DNA of 64,000 bases from [Actinomadura] parvosata subsp. kistnae (GCF_900323885.1 NZ_OOHJ01000003.1:1-64000); one strand, 5' to 3'; positions 8,905 through 19,663 are shown, counted from the stretch's first letter. Made by a program: numbers and translations. Notes: generated from the letters alone by a model not told the origin.

Positions 8905-8908
<4 letters not shown>
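7886..8908 (-). CDS. dppF: Peptide ABC transporter ATP-binding subunit, DppF-type
   Basis: The 340-residue ATPase has Walker [11 protein letters not shown]-loop [13 protein letters not shown], signature [17 protein letters not shown], Walker [17 protein letters not shown] and H-loop VIAHDLS. The C-terminal oligopeptide-transporter extension ([20 protein letters not shown]) carries cysteines typical of the OppF/DppF branch. GTG 8908 is chosen because it overlaps the upstream ATPase stop as GTGA. It is the last gene of the five-gene importer and energises uptake together with DppD. Confidence 0.92.
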
Positions 8909-9929
<1,021 letters not shown>

Positions 9930-9933
<4 letters not shown>

Positions 9934-10943
9934 GTCAGCCTCACCCTCGGGTCCACGACCGCGTAGAGCAGGTCGACGATCAGATTGGCCACGATGATGA
10001 AGGCCGCCGCCACCAGGGTGACGCCCATGACCTGGGGCAGGTCGTTGCGCTCGATGGCGTCCCTGGCGTACTTGCCGATGCCGGGCAGCGAGAACGTGCT
10101 CTCGGTCAGCACCGCGCCGCCGAGCAGCAGGCCCAGGTCGAGGCCGAACATGGTCAGCACCGGGGTGAGCGTGGCTCTCAGCCCGTGTTTGACCACCACG
10201 GCCCGCTCGGGCAGGCCCTTGGCCCTGGCTGTTCGGATGTAGTCCTCGCCCATGGTCTCGAGCATGCCCGCCCTGGTGAGCCGAGCGTAGCCGGCGGCGT
10301 ACAGGAAGGCGAGCGTGATCCAGGGCAGCATCAGGTTGTTGGCCCAGGTGAGCGGGTCCTCGCTGAACGGCACCCAGTCGGCGACGTCGCCGACGAGGCC
10401 GAGCTGGTCGCGGAAGATGGCCAGCGACACGATGCCGGTGAAGAAGATGGGCAGCGACACGCCGGCCAGAGCGATGCCCATGGAGAAGCGGTCGAAGAAG
10501 CTGCCGCGCCGCAGCGCGGACACCACGCCGGTGGCCACGCCGAAGACGACCCACACCACGGCCGCGCCGAGCGCCAGGGAAAGCGTGATCGGTATGCGGT
10601 CGAGCAGGTCGGGCAGGACCGGGTTCTGCGTGACGTACGAGTAGCCGAGGCAGGGCGCCGGGCACAGCTCGACGCCGGGACCGTAGTTGCGCTCCACGCC
10701 GACGAAGATGCCCTTCACGAACCGCCCGTACTGGACCAGGAGCGGGTCGTAGAACCCCAGCCGGATCGCCGTGTCGTGGATGACCTGCTCATTGGCGGCC
10801 TTGCCGACGTATCGAGAGGCCAGGTCGTCAGCGGACATCCCAGCGAGCCGAGGCACGAGGAAGAAGATGGCGAACGTCGCGATGCTCACCACGAAGAGCA
10901 GCATGACGGCCGCTATCAACCGTCTGAGAATGTATGTGAACAC
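9930..10943 (-). CDS. dppB: Peptide ABC transporter permease, DppB-type
   Basis: The 337-residue inner-membrane permease begins MFTYILRRLIAAVMLLFVV, the classic N-terminal helix of DppB/OppB. It has about six membrane spans and the cytoplasmic coupling EAA-type loop (YIRTARAKGLPERAVVVKHGLR). A ~90-residue extracytoplasmic loop follows the first span. It pairs with the DppC permease encoded upstream in the same cluster. Confidence 0.92.
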
Positions 10944-10956
10944 TGATCTCGGCCAT

Positions 10957-10985
10957 GGCGGCCGGGCCTCGTGAGCCCGGCCGCC
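10957..10985 (-). terminator. Intra-operon hairpin between dppA and dppB
   Basis: Perfect 11-bp arms ggcggccgggc (10957-10967) and gcccggccgcc (10975-10985) enclose a 7-base loop between the binding-protein stop and the DppB start. On the transcribed minus strand it lies just after dppA. It could act as a partial terminator or 3' stabiliser that raises binding-protein levels over the downstream subunits, an inference from similar importers. Confidence 0.65.
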
Positions 10986-11036
10986 GAAACCTTCACCTGC
11001 TTTCGACGTACGTATCCGGCGGGGTCGCCTGACCTG

Positions 11037-12803
11037 TTACTGGGTGCTCAGCGTGAGGTACTCGTACATGCCCCAGTTCTGGCTGACGAAGACGTTCTTC
11101 AGCGTCGGCGGCCGGTAGAACAGGCCGTGCGCCCAGACGTAGGGGAGGATGTATGCCGAGTCCATGACCTGCTTGTCGACCTGCGCCCAGATGGCGTTGC
11201 GCTTGGCGGCGTCGGTCTCCGCGGCAGCCTGGTCGATGAGCTCGTCGATCTTCGGGTCCTTGACGCTGAGGTTGGTGTTACCGGCGTCGCGGATGACACG
11301 GCTGTCGACGATCTGCTGGAAGAAGCCGAAGCCCTCGGGGTAGTCGGCGCCCCAGCCGTAAACCATGAGGCCGAGGTTGTTCTTCTTGGCGAAGTCGGGC
11401 TTGCCGGCGTACAGCTTGAAGTAGTCGCCCTGCGGGTAGCCCTTGATCTCCAGCTTGATGCCGACGCGGCCGAGCGACTGCTGCAGCGACTCGGCGGTCA
11501 GCTTTTCGGCGGCACGCTCGTTGCGGTAGGAGATGGTGGTGCTGAAGCCGTTGGGCTGGCCGCAGGCCGCCAGCTCTTCCTTGGCCTTCTCGACGTTGCC
11601 GGTCGGGTTGGCCTCGACGCCGTACGGGTCGATCTTCTGGTAGCCGGTCATCTTCGACGGCATGAGGCTCAGCGCGATGTCGCCGCCGGCGTCGGGGCCG
11701 CCGTAGGCGCCCTGGAGCGCGGAGCGGTCGGCCGCGTACATCACGGCCTTGCGGCAGTGGATGTTGTCGAACGGCTTGACGTCACCGTTGATGTTGGTGA
11801 ACCAGGTCCGGTCGATCGGGGCCGAGTCGGCGTACTGCTTGACCTTGGGGTCGGTCAGGACCGTCTTGCGGGCGTTGGCCGCGACACCGGTGCTGTTGAC
11901 CTTGACGTCGATCTTGCCGGACAGCAGTCGCTGGTCGAGGTCGTCCTCGTTCTGGCCGAGCAGCACCTCGATGGAGTCGTTGAGCTGCTTGCGGTTGGGG
12001 TCGGTGGCCGGGTCCCAGTTGGGGTTCTTGACGAGCTCGATGCGCTTGGTGAGCTCGTGCGCCTTGAACATGTAGGGGCCGGTCGAGACCGGGTGCTCCT
12101 TGTACTTCGAGCCGGTGTCCTTGGCCTCCGGCACGGGGGCCGTCTGCGGGAGCATGGCGAAGTAGTCGAAACCGCCGTAGGCCTTCTTCAGGTGGAAGAC
12201 GATGGTGTAGTCGTCGGGCGTCTCGATGGCCTTGAGGTCGTCGAGCTTGCCCTTCATCTTGTACGGGCCGGTGTAGCCCTGCAGGTCAAGCCAGTCATTG
12301 AAGTAGGTCGGGCCGCTGGGCAGGATGTCCTTGTCCAGGGAGCGGGCCACGGCGTACTTGACGTCCTTCGACGTCACCGGGGTGCCGTCCTCGTACTTGA
12401 TGCCCTTGCGCAGCTTGTACGTCCACGTCTTGCCGCCGTCGGTGGGCTTGCCGAGGTCCTCGGCCAGGTCACCGACCAGCTGCAGACCCTCCTCGCCCGG
12501 CACCGGCTTGAACATGGTCAGCGCGCGCGTGTAGAGGCGGGCGAAGTTCCAGGCGTAGCCGTAGTACATGTCGCCCGGGTCGACCGAGTCGAAGTCGCCC
12601 GGCATGCCCATGTGGAGGGTGCCGCCGGTCTTGTCCGACGGGTTGACGACCTGCGTGACGCCCGCGTTGTACTGGCTGGCGGGCTTCTCGTCACTGCCGC
12701 TGCCACCGGTGCTCTTGCTGCCGCCGCCACCGCCACACGCGGAGACGACCACGGCGAGAGCGGCGGTCATCGCCACTGCCGACGCCTTGGATCGTATCTT
12801 CAT
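11037..12803 (-). CDS. dppA: Peptide ABC transporter substrate-binding lipoprotein, DppA/OppA family
   Basis: The 588-residue protein has a lipoprotein signal with lipobox VSAC (cleavage before the Cys near residue 23), then a Gly/Ser-rich linker. A family 5 extracellular solute-binding domain follows (GGTLHMGMPGDFDSVDPGD; GKTWTYKLRKGIKYEDGTPVTSKDV). It is anchored outside the membrane and delivers peptides or similar ligands to DppBC. The ligand cannot be read from sequence; many actinobacterial members bind other molecules, including nickel chelates or sugars. Confidence 0.92.
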   Translation of the reverse strand: MKIRSKASAVAMTAALAVVVSACGGGGGSKSTGGSGSDEKPASQYNAGVTQVVNPSDKTGGTLHMGMPGDFDSVDPGDMYYGYAWNFARLYTRALTMFKPVPGEEGLQLVGDLAEDLGKPTDGGKTWTYKLRKGIKYEDGTPVTSKDVKYAVARSLDKDILPSGPTYFNDWLDLQGYTGPYKMKGKLDDLKAIETPDDYTIVFHLKKAYGGFDYFAMLPQTAPVPEAKDTGSKYKEHPVSTGPYMFKAHELTKRIELVKNPNWDPATDPNRKQLNDSIEVLLGQNEDDLDQRLLSGKIDVKVNSTGVAANARKTVLTDPKVKQYADSAPIDRTWFTNINGDVKPFDNIHCRKAVMYAADRSALQGAYGGPDAGGDIALSLMPSKMTGYQKIDPYGVEANPTGNVEKAKEELAACGQPNGFSTTISYRNERAAEKLTAESLQQSLGRVGIKLEIKGYPQGDYFKLYAGKPDFAKKNNLGLMVYGWGADYPEGFGFFQQIVDSRVIRDAGNTNLSVKDPKIDELIDQAAAETDAAKRNAIWAQVDKQVMDSAYILPYVWAHGLFYRPPTLKNVFVSQNWGMYEYLTLSTQ

Positions 12804-12860
12804 CGACCTGACACACCCCTTGTTTCTAGGAGTTGAGAACTTGCTGAAAACTCACGAGGG

Positions 12861-13859
12861 CTATCGGGCCTTGGGATCGAAGGCGTCCCTGAGGCCGTCA
12901 CCGAGCAGGTTGAACGCCAGCACGGTGATGAAGATCGCGAGACCGGGGAAGATCATGAAGTTGGGCGCCACCTGGTAGTTGTGGACGGCGTCCGACAGCA
13001 TGCCTCCCCACGTGGGAGTCGGCGGCCGCACGCCCACGCCGAGGAAGGACAGCGCGGCCTCGAACAGGATGTTCGAGGGGATCAGCAACGTCGAGTAGAC
13101 GAGGATCGGCGCCAGGAGGTTGGGCAGGATCTCCTTGAACAGGATGGTGTGGTTGCGCGCGCCCAGGCTCCTGGACGCGTCGACGAACTCCCGCTCGCGG
13201 AGAGACAACGTCTGACCTCGGATGATACGTCCGATGTAGGGCCAGTTGAAAAACCCGATGATGAACACCAGCAGGCTGATCCTGAGCGTGTCACCCGACA
13301 TGCCGAAAGCCTTGTCGGGGATGACCCCGGCCAGCGCCAGCGCGAACACCAGCAGCGGGAACGCCAGGAAGATGTCCATGAGCCGGCTGATGATGGTGTC
13401 GACCCAGCCGCCGAAGAAGCCGGCGATCATCCCGAGGACCGTGCCGAGCACGACACACAGCAGCGTCGCGAAGAACGCGATGAGCAGCGAGATGCGTGCT
13501 CCGTACAGGACGCGGCTGAACAGGTCGCGGCCGGAGTCCGGCTCCACGCCGAACAGGAAGTCGCTGCTGATGCCTCCGAAGGTGCCCAGCGGCGCTCCGA
13601 TGGAGGGGTCGAGCTTCTCCCGGTGCCACTCGGCCGGCGGGTGCCCGAACCACGACACCAGCAGCGGCGCGAAGATCGCGACGAGGATGAGCAGCAGGAT
13701 GACGATGCCGCCGATCATCGCGATGCGGTCGCGCCTGAGGCGCATCCAGGCGATCTGCCCCAGGGAACGCCCCCGGATGACCGAAGTCTCCGCCCCCTCA
13801 AGAACGGTCTCCGGCCCGGCTTCGATGGCCGATCCCGGAACATCGAGCGGTGCGGTCAT
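12861..13859 (-). CDS. dppC: Peptide ABC transporter permease, DppC-type
   Basis: The 332-residue permease has the DppC N-terminal signature (RDRIAMIGGIVILLLILVAI), about six spans and the coupling loop EFVDASRSLGARNHTILFKEILPN. It is the first gene of the cluster, which is unusual: permease C precedes the binding protein and permease B follows it. A cytoplasmic tail of ~45 residues precedes the first span. The 57-bp gap to dppA suggests co-transcription. Confidence 0.9.
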   Translation of the reverse strand: MTAPLDVPGSAIEAGPETVLEGAETSVIRGRSLGQIAWMRLRRDRIAMIGGIVILLLILVAIFAPLLVSWFGHPPAEWHREKLDPSIGAPLGTFGGISSDFLFGVEPDSGRDLFSRVLYGARISLLIAFFATLLCVVLGTVLGMIAGFFGGWVDTIISRLMDIFLAFPLLVFALALAGVIPDKAFGMSGDTLRISLLVFIIGFFNWPYIGRIIRGQTLSLREREFVDASRSLGARNHTILFKEILPNLLAPILVYSTLLIPSNILFEAALSFLGVGVRPPTPTWGGMLSDAVHNYQVAPNFMIFPGLAIFITVLAFNLLGDGLRDAFDPKAR

Positions 13860-14134
13860 GCCAGTAGCCCCCTGGATTCCAGACGACGTCGTCCGTGTCG
13901 GCGCCGCGACCCGATCAGGGTAGGCGCCCCAATGTGCTGGGACCGCGTGTCGCGGTCTCAGGAGGCAGAATCTATGGCCTGAGCTGGTATGACCAGTCCC
14001 TCAGAGCTTGCTGTGGCTCAACTGTGATTGACGCGAAACGGATTCGTATTGATCTTGAAGGGAATGTCTACGAGTCGTCCCGGTTACGTCTCGGATCTGT
14101 GACACAACCCCTGGGGCCGCCGTGACCTGTGGTG

Positions 14135-14638
14135 TCAGCTGATGCCGCGGCGCTTGAGCAGCTCCTCGATGTCGGAGAAGTCGTCGTCGCTCTTGGCCGC
14201 CGGCTTCGGCGCGACGGCGGGCTTCTGCGGCTTGCCAGCGGCGGCCGGACGGGCGGCGGTCGGACGGGCGGCGGCGCCCTGCGCGGGCGGCGCGGCGTCG
14301 TCCTTGCTCTTCTTCCTGCGGCCGAGTGACAGCTTCCGGCCGCGCATCACGCCCGACACCACGAACAGCACCACCGACAGGCCCGCCACCGCGACACCGG
14401 CCCACACGGCCGGGTTGAACACCAGGCTGGTCACGAAGCCCACCACGGTGGTGCCGATGGTCCACAGGGCCTGCAACGCGCCCGTGAGATAGGCCGCCAC
14501 CGGCAGCAGCGCCCACGCCGTCACCCGCATGCCGGCCGCCGCTCCCCTGCGGCGGAACGCCAGGAACGCCAGGGCCAGCCCGGCGATCGTCACGCCCGCG
14601 CACAGCGGCAGCCAGGCGATCTGCTCGAAGTTACCCAT
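14135..14638 (-). CDS. Actinobacterial membrane protein of unknown function
   Basis: The 167-residue protein has about three hydrophobic segments (residues ~8-28, ~40-62, ~75-98), a basic segment (RGRKLSLGRRKKSK), then an Ala/Pro/Lys-rich flexible tail. The acidic end (SDDDFSDIEELLKRRGIS) looks like a short amphipathic binding motif. I recognise no named family. It stands between the transporter and a HAD phosphatase, separated from both by untranslated spacers. Confidence 0.7.
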   Translation of the reverse strand: MGNFEQIAWLPLCAGVTIAGLALAFLAFRRRGAAAGMRVTAWALLPVAAYLTGALQALWTIGTTVVGFVTSLVFNPAVWAGVAVAGLSVVLFVVSGVMRGRKLSLGRRKKSKDDAAPPAQGAAARPTAARPAAAGKPQKPAVAPKPAAKSDDDFSDIEELLKRRGIS

Positions 14639-14736
14639 GTCGCCGCCCCCTCGTCATCGCTCGTGCCCTCCATCCTGGCACGCTGAGGCTTTTCCGCCTC
14701 CTCCGCGAGAACCACATGTCCCTTAGGGGTAACGCT

Positions 14737-15381
14737 TCAGGACGGCAGAAGATCCCTGAGATCGGAAACCCCGACCTCCGTCAGGGACGAGACCACCAGC
14801 CGGCCCGGAGCGGGCTCGACGGGCAGCAGGCTCGGCACGGCCACGACGGCGCACCCGGCGGCGGTCGCGGCGGCCACGCCGTTCGGGGAGTCCTCCAGCA
14901 CCACGCACCGCACGGGCTCCACGCCGAGCAGCCGGGCGGCGGTCAGGTACGGCTCGGGGTCCGGCTTCGTACGGGTGACGTCGTCGGCGGTGACCACGAC
15001 GTCGAAGCGGTCCCGGCCGACGCTCTTGAGCACCGCGTCGGCGATGTCCTTCAGCGAGGAGGTGACCAGCCCCACCGGCACGCCCTCCGCGCGCAGGGCG
15101 TCGAGCAGCTCCGAGGCGCCCGGCATGACCTCCACCCCGGCCGACAGCTCGGCGACCATCCCGTCCACCATCCACGCCCGCACCGTCTCGGGCGGCACGT
15201 CGGCGCCGGAGACGGACAGCATGTAGCCGACGGTGCGCTCCATGGAGCCGCCGACGAGGTGGACCTGGTGCTCCGGCGTCCACTCGGCGCCGAGCCTGGC
15301 CATCACCCCGGTCTCGATCCTCAGCCAGACGCGCTCGCTGTCGACCAGCAGGCCGTCCATATCGAAGAAGACCGCTTGCAT
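14737..15381 (-). CDS. HAD-superfamily hydrolase (beta-phosphoglucomutase/phosphatase-like)
   Basis: The 214-residue protein has HAD motif I FDMDGLLVDSE, motif II VGLVTSS, motif III Lys in TRTKPDPEPYLTAA and motif IV VVLEDSPNGVAAA. The alpha-helical cap between motifs I and II (residues ~15-85) places it in subfamily IA with phosphatases such as GPH, YniC and beta-PGM. ATG 15381 follows gggggcaaggg. It lies immediately downstream of metH in the same direction, an arrangement often seen in actinobacteria, but the substrate is unknown. Confidence 0.88.
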   Translation of the reverse strand: MQAVFFDMDGLLVDSERVWLRIETGVMARLGAEWTPEHQVHLVGGSMERTVGYMLSVSGADVPPETVRAWMVDGMVAELSAGVEVMPGASELLDALRAEGVPVGLVTSSLKDIADAVLKSVGRDRFDVVVTADDVTRTKPDPEPYLTAARLLGVEPVRCVVLEDSPNGVAAATAAGCAVVAVPSLLPVEPAPGRLVVSSLTEVGVSDLRDLLPS

Positions 15382-15488
15382 CCCTTGCCCCCGATTCGGT
15401 GTCCGCCCGCCATGGTGGACGTTCCGGCTGAACGGCGGGCGTGGTGAAGCCCGCCCGCACGTGAACGGCGGGCGGGCGGACGTCGCCG

Positions 15489-18400
15489 TCAGACGTTGAA
15501 GTACTTGGCCTCCGGGTGGTGCGCGACCAGCGCCGAGGTGGCCTGCTCGGGGTGGAGCTGGAACTCCTCCGACAGCGTCACCCCGATGCGCTCGGGCGCG
15601 AGCAGCTCGAACAGCTGCTTCTGGTCCTCCAGGTTCGGGCAGGCCGGGTAGCCGAAGGAGTAGCGGCAGCCCTGGATGTTGACCTTCAGCATGTCGTCGA
15701 GCGACTCCTCGCCGCCGATGCCCCACTCCGAGCGGACCCGCGCGTGCCAGTATTCGGCCAGCGCCTCGGTGAGCTGCACCGACAGGCCGTGCAGCTCCAG
15801 GTAGTCGCGGTAGGCGTCCTTCGCGAACAGCTCGGCCGTCGCCTCGGAGATCTTGGAGCCCATCGTGGCCACCTGGAAGGCGATCACGTCGACCTCGCCG
15901 GAGTCCTTGGCGCGGAAGAAGTCGGACAGGCACAGGTGCCGGTCGCGCCGCTGGCGCGGGAAGGTGAAGCGGGTGCGCTCGCGGCCGTCGTCGTCGAGGA
16001 TGATCAGCGAGTCGCCGTCGGAGACGCACGGGAAGTAGCCGTAGACGACGGCCGCCTCCAGCAGGCCCTCGGTCTGCATGCGCTCCAGCCACATGCGCAG
16101 CCGCGGCCGGCCCTCGGTCTCGACCAGCTCCTCGTAGCCGGGCCCGTCGCCGCCTCTGGTGGGCTTGAGCCCCCACTGGCCGAGGAACAGGGCCCGCTCG
16201 TCGAGGAAGGCCGCGTACTCGTTCAAAGAGATGCCCTTGACGACGCGGTCGCCGTGGAACGGCGCGCGCGGGACGGGGTTGTCGGCCGCCACGTCGGAGC
16301 GGGCCGGCAGCTCCTCGACGGGCGTGCGCACGAGCGCCGCGCCGGTCTTGACCCGCCGCTCGCGCAGCGGCGGCAGCTTCGCCCCCTCCACGCCGCGCTT
16401 GACCGCCATGAACGCGTCCATCAGCCGCAGGCCCTCGAACGCGTCGCGGGCGTAACGCACCTCGCCCTCGAACAGCTCCGCGAGGTCCTGCTCCACGTAG
16501 GCGCGGGTCAGGGCGGCGCCGCCGAGCAGCACCGGGTACTTGCCGGCCAGGCCCCTGGAGTTCATCTCCTCCAGGTTCTCCTTCATGATGACCGTCGACT
16601 TCACCAGCAGCCCCGACATGCCGATGACGTCGGCCTTCTGCTCGTCGGCTGCCTCCAGGATGGCCGAGACGGGCTGCTTGATGCCGAGGTTGACGACCTG
16701 GTAGCCGTTGTTGGACAGGATGATGTCCACGAGGTTCTTGCCGATGTCGTGCACGTCGCCCTTGACGGTGGCCAGCACGATGCGGCCCTTCGTCTCGCCC
16801 TCGACGCGCTCCATGTGGGGCTCGAGGTAGGCGACGGCCGTCTTCATCACCTCGGCCGACTGCAGCACGAACGGCAGCTGCATCTGGCCCGAGCCGAACA
16901 GCTCGCCCACCGTCTTCATGCCGTCGAGCAGCACGTCGTTGATGATCTCAAGGGCGGGGCGCTGCTCCAGCGCGGTGTCGAGGTCGGCCTCCAGGCCCTT
17001 CTTCTCGCCGTCGATGATGCGCCGCTTGAGCCGCTCCCACAGCGGCAGCGCGGCCAGCTCCTCGGCCTTGCCGGCGCGCATCGCGGCGGCGTCGACGCCC
17101 TCGAACAGCTCCATGAACCGCTGCAGCGGGTCGTAGCCCTCGCGGCGGCGGTCGTAGACCATGTCGAGCGCGACCTGGCGCTGCTCGTCGGGGATGCGGG
17201 CCATCGGCAGGATCTTGGAGGCGTGCACGATGGCGGAGTCGAGGCCCGCGTTGACGCACTCGTTGAGGAACACCGAGTTGAGCACCATGCGGGCGGCCGG
17301 GTTGAGGCCGAAGCTGATGTTGGACAGGCCCAGCGTGGTCTGCACGCCCGGATAGCGGCGCTTGAGCTCGCGGATGGCCTCGATGGTCTCCAGGCCGTCG
17401 CGCCTGGTCTCCTCCTGGCCGGTGGCGATCGGGAAGGTCAGGCAGTCGACGATGATGTCCTCGACCCGCATGCCCCAGTTGGTCGTCAGGTCCTCCACCA
17501 GGCGGGTCGCCACGCGGATCTTGTGCTCGGCGGTGCGGGCCTGGCCCTCCTCGTCGATGGTCAGGGCGACCACGGCCGAGCCGTGCTCGCGGACCAGCCG
17601 CATGATCTTCTGGAAGCGGGAGTCGGGGCCGGCGCCGTCCTCGTAGTTGACGGAGTTGACCGCGGCGCGCCCGCCCAGCATCTCGAGACCGGCCTGCAGC
17701 ACCGCCGGCTCGGTCGAGTCGAGCATGATCGGCAGGGTGGAGGCGGTGGCGAAGCGGAAGGCCAGCTCCTTCATGTCGGCCACGCCGTCACGCCCGACGT
17801 AGTCGACGCACAGGTCGAGCATGTGGGCGCCGTCGCGGGCCTGGTCGCGGGCCATCTCGACGCAGTCGTCCCAGCGGCCCTCCAGCATCGCCTCGCGGAA
17901 GGCCTTGGAGCCGTTGGTGTTGCAGCGCTCACCGATCGCCAGGTAGGAGGTGTCCTGCCGGAACGGGACCGTCTGGTAGAGCGAGGAGGCGCCCGGCTCG
18001 GGGTGCGGGCGGCGCGCCGCGACCTCCCTGCCCCGCACGCGCTCGACCACCTGGCGCAGGTGCTCGGGCGTGGTGCCGCAGCAGCCGCCCACCAGGGACA
18101 GGCCGTAGTCGCGGGTGAACGTCTGGTGCGCGTCGGCCAGCTCCTGCGCCGACAGCGGGTAGTAGGCGCCGTCGGCGGTCAGCACCGGCAGGCCCGCGTT
18201 CGGCATGCACGACAGCCGCAGCCGCGAGTGGCGGGCCAGGTAACGCAGGTGCTCGCTCATCTCGGCGGGGCCCGTGGCGCAGTTGAGGCCGATGATGTCG
18301 ACGCCGAGCGGCTCGATCGCGGTCAGCGCGGCGCCGATCTCCGAGCCCAGCAGCATCGCGCCGTTGGTCTCGATCGTCACCTGCGCGATGATCGGGACGT

Positions 18401-18953
18401 CGCGGCCCGCGTCCTCGATGGCCCGCTTCGCGCCGACGACGGCCGCCTTGACCTGCAGCAGGTCCTGGCACGTCTCGATGATCAGCGCGTCGGCGCCGCC
18501 CGCGATCAGGCCCGCCGCGTTGTCGCGGTAGGCGTCGCGCAGGCTCGCGTACGGCAGGTGGCCGAGCGTGGGCAGCTTCGTGCCGGGGCCCATCGAGCCC
18601 AGCACGAAACGCGGCTGGTCGGGCGTGGCCCAGTGGTCGGCGGCCTCCCGCGCGATCCGCGCCCCGGCCTCGGAGTACTCGAAGACGCGGTCGGCGATGT
18701 CGTACTCGCCCAGCGCGGCGAGGTTGGCGCCGAAGGTGTTGGTCTCCACGCAGTCGACCCCGACGGCGAAGTAGGCGTCGTGCACGCCCCGCACGATGTC
18801 GGGGCGGGTGACGTTGAGCACCTCGTTGCAGCCCTCGTGACCGTGGAAGTCGTCGATCGTCGGGTCCTGGGCCTGGAGCATCGTGCCCATCGCTCCGTCG
18901 GCGACTATGACACGCTGGGCCAACACTTCTCGGAAGGTCGGGGAGATGCTCAT
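15489..18953 (-). CDS. metH: Cobalamin-dependent methionine synthase
   Basis: The 1154-residue enzyme transfers a methyl group from methyltetrahydrofolate to homocysteine via cobalamin. The order of modules is complete. The Hcy-binding domain (~1-310) begins VIADGAMGTML and has zinc ligands in GLNCATG and VGGCCGTTPEH. The pterin-binding domain (~340-610) contains GERCNTNGSKAFREA. The cap and B12-binding domain (~640-880) hold DVHDIGKN, the DxHxxG lower-ligand motif. The AdoMet-binding reactivation domain follows (~900-1154, ending HPEAKYFNV). ATG 18953 is chosen because MSISPTFREVLAQRVIVADGAMG is the usual N-terminus. No cobalamin riboswitch was recognised upstream, but a 19-bp repeat array is there. 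Confidence 0.97.
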   Translation of the reverse strand: MSISPTFREVLAQRVIVADGAMGTMLQAQDPTIDDFHGHEGCNEVLNVTRPDIVRGVHDAYFAVGVDCVETNTFGANLAALGEYDIADRVFEYSEAGARIAREAADHWATPDQPRFVLGSMGPGTKLPTLGHLPYASLRDAYRDNAAGLIAGGADALIIETCQDLLQVKAAVVGAKRAIEDAGRDVPIIAQVTIETNGAMLLGSEIGAALTAIEPLGVDIIGLNCATGPAEMSEHLRYLARHSRLRLSCMPNAGLPVLTADGAYYPLSAQELADAHQTFTRDYGLSLVGGCCGTTPEHLRQVVERVRGREVAARRPHPEPGASSLYQTVPFRQDTSYLAIGERCNTNGSKAFREAMLEGRWDDCVEMARDQARDGAHMLDLCVDYVGRDGVADMKELAFRFATASTLPIMLDSTEPAVLQAGLEMLGGRAAVNSVNYEDGAGPDSRFQKIMRLVREHGSAVVALTIDEEGQARTAEHKIRVATRLVEDLTTNWGMRVEDIIVDCLTFPIATGQEETRRDGLETIEAIRELKRRYPGVQTTLGLSNISFGLNPAARMVLNSVFLNECVNAGLDSAIVHASKILPMARIPDEQRQVALDMVYDRRREGYDPLQRFMELFEGVDAAAMRAGKAEELAALPLWERLKRRIIDGEKKGLEADLDTALEQRPALEIINDVLLDGMKTVGELFGSGQMQLPFVLQSAEVMKTAVAYLEPHMERVEGETKGRIVLATVKGDVHDIGKNLVDIILSNNGYQVVNLGIKQPVSAILEAADEQKADVIGMSGLLVKSTVIMKENLEEMNSRGLAGKYPVLLGGAALTRAYVEQDLAELFEGEVRYARDAFEGLRLMDAFMAVKRGVEGAKLPPLRERRVKTGAALVRTPVEELPARSDVAADNPVPRAPFHGDRVVKGISLNEYAAFLDERALFLGQWGLKPTRGGDGPGYEELVETEGRPRLRMWLERMQTEGLLEAAVVYGYFPCVSDGDSLIILDDDGRERTRFTFPRQRRDRHLCLSDFFRAKDSGEVDVIAFQVATMGSKISEATAELFAKDAYRDYLELHGLSVQLTEALAEYWHARVRSEWGIGGEESLDDMLKVNIQGCRYSFGYPACPNLEDQKQLFELLAPERIGVTLSEEFQLHPEQATSALVAHHPEAKYFNV

Positions 18954-19041
18954 GGAGTGAAGCTTATCGGGTGCGCCTCGAGCGATGCTCGGGCGCGGCC
19001 GCACGCCTGCCCTCCTCGCGTACGCGGGGACACGCGCGGCA

Positions 19042-19134
19042 CCTTCCTTCTGACGATCACCTTCGCTTGTAGCGATCACCTTCGCTTCTGGCGATCACCT
19101 TCGCTTGTAGCGATCGGCTTCCTTCTGGCGACCG
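19042..19134. repeat. 18-19 bp tandem repeat upstream of metH, about five units
   Basis: Units of the form ccttcgcttgtagcgatca (19060-19078), ccttcgcttctggcgatca (19079-19097) and ccttcgcttgtagcgatcg (19098-19116) are flanked by shorter variants at 19042-19059 and 19117-19134. Read from metH, the unit starts tgatcg. The array begins ~90 bp before the metH start and fills much of the gap to the divergent stress-protein gene. Confidence 0.9.
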
Positions 19135-19207
19135 CCTTCCCCCACATCCCGCGGCAGACGCTATCGTACGGTTCGTCATTGTACGCGGCGTCCAATTAGG
19201 GGCTCGC

Positions 19208-19663
19208 ATGACCTACCGCACCGTCCTCGTCGGCACCGACGGCTCCGCCTCCTCCTTCCGCGCCGTCACCACCGCCGCCTCCCTCGCCGCCGCCACCCGG
19301 GCCACGCTCGTGCTGGCCTGCGCCTACCTGCCCATGCGGGAGAGCGCGCGGGCCGCCGCCGCCGACCGCCTGGGAGAACTGGCGTACAAGGTGAACGGCT
19401 CCACCCCCGCCGACGACGCCCTGCGCGCCGCCCGCGAGCACGCCGTGGCGGCGGGCGCCTCGGACGTGGTGCTGGCGGCCGAGCAGGGGGAGGCGGTGGA
19501 CGTCCTCATCACCCTGGCTGAACGACACGCCGCCGACCTGCTCGTGGTCGGCAACCGCGGACTCAACAGCCTGGCCGGCCGGCTGCTGGGCTCGGTACCG
19601 TCGGGGGTGACGCATCGGGCACCCTGCGACGTCCTCATCGTCCACACCACCTCCGGCCACTGA
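19208..19663 (+). CDS. Universal stress protein UspA family
   Basis: The 151-residue single-domain Usp fold starts RTVLVGTDGSASSFRAV. It ends with the ATP-binding signature GNRGLNSLAGRLLGSVPSG followed by VTHRAPCDVLIV (G-2x-G-9x-G-S pattern). ATP-binding Usp proteins are cytoplasmic regulators of stress survival. ATG 19208 follows ggggctcgc. It is divergent from metH, with no partner gene downstream. Confidence 0.9.
   Translation: MTYRTVLVGTDGSASSFRAVTTAASLAAATRATLVLACAYLPMRESARAAAADRLGELAYKVNGSTPADDALRAAREHAVAAGASDVVLAAEQGEAVDVLITLAERHAADLLVVGNRGLNSLAGRLLGSVPSGVTHRAPCDVLIVHTTSGH

Noticed and set aside
13895..14125. 76-codon frame between dppC and the membrane protein gene
   Set aside because: No ribosome site or conserved feature; it lies in the probable dppC promoter region.
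15516..19199. 1227-codon open frame opposite metH
   Set aside because: It is antisense to a fully conserved methionine synthase and is rich in His/Arg/Val/Gly with no family motif; it is an artefact of high GC.
18954..19207. Cobalamin riboswitch upstream of metH
   Set aside because: No B12-box-like conserved sequence was recognised; the space is largely occupied by the 19-bp repeats.
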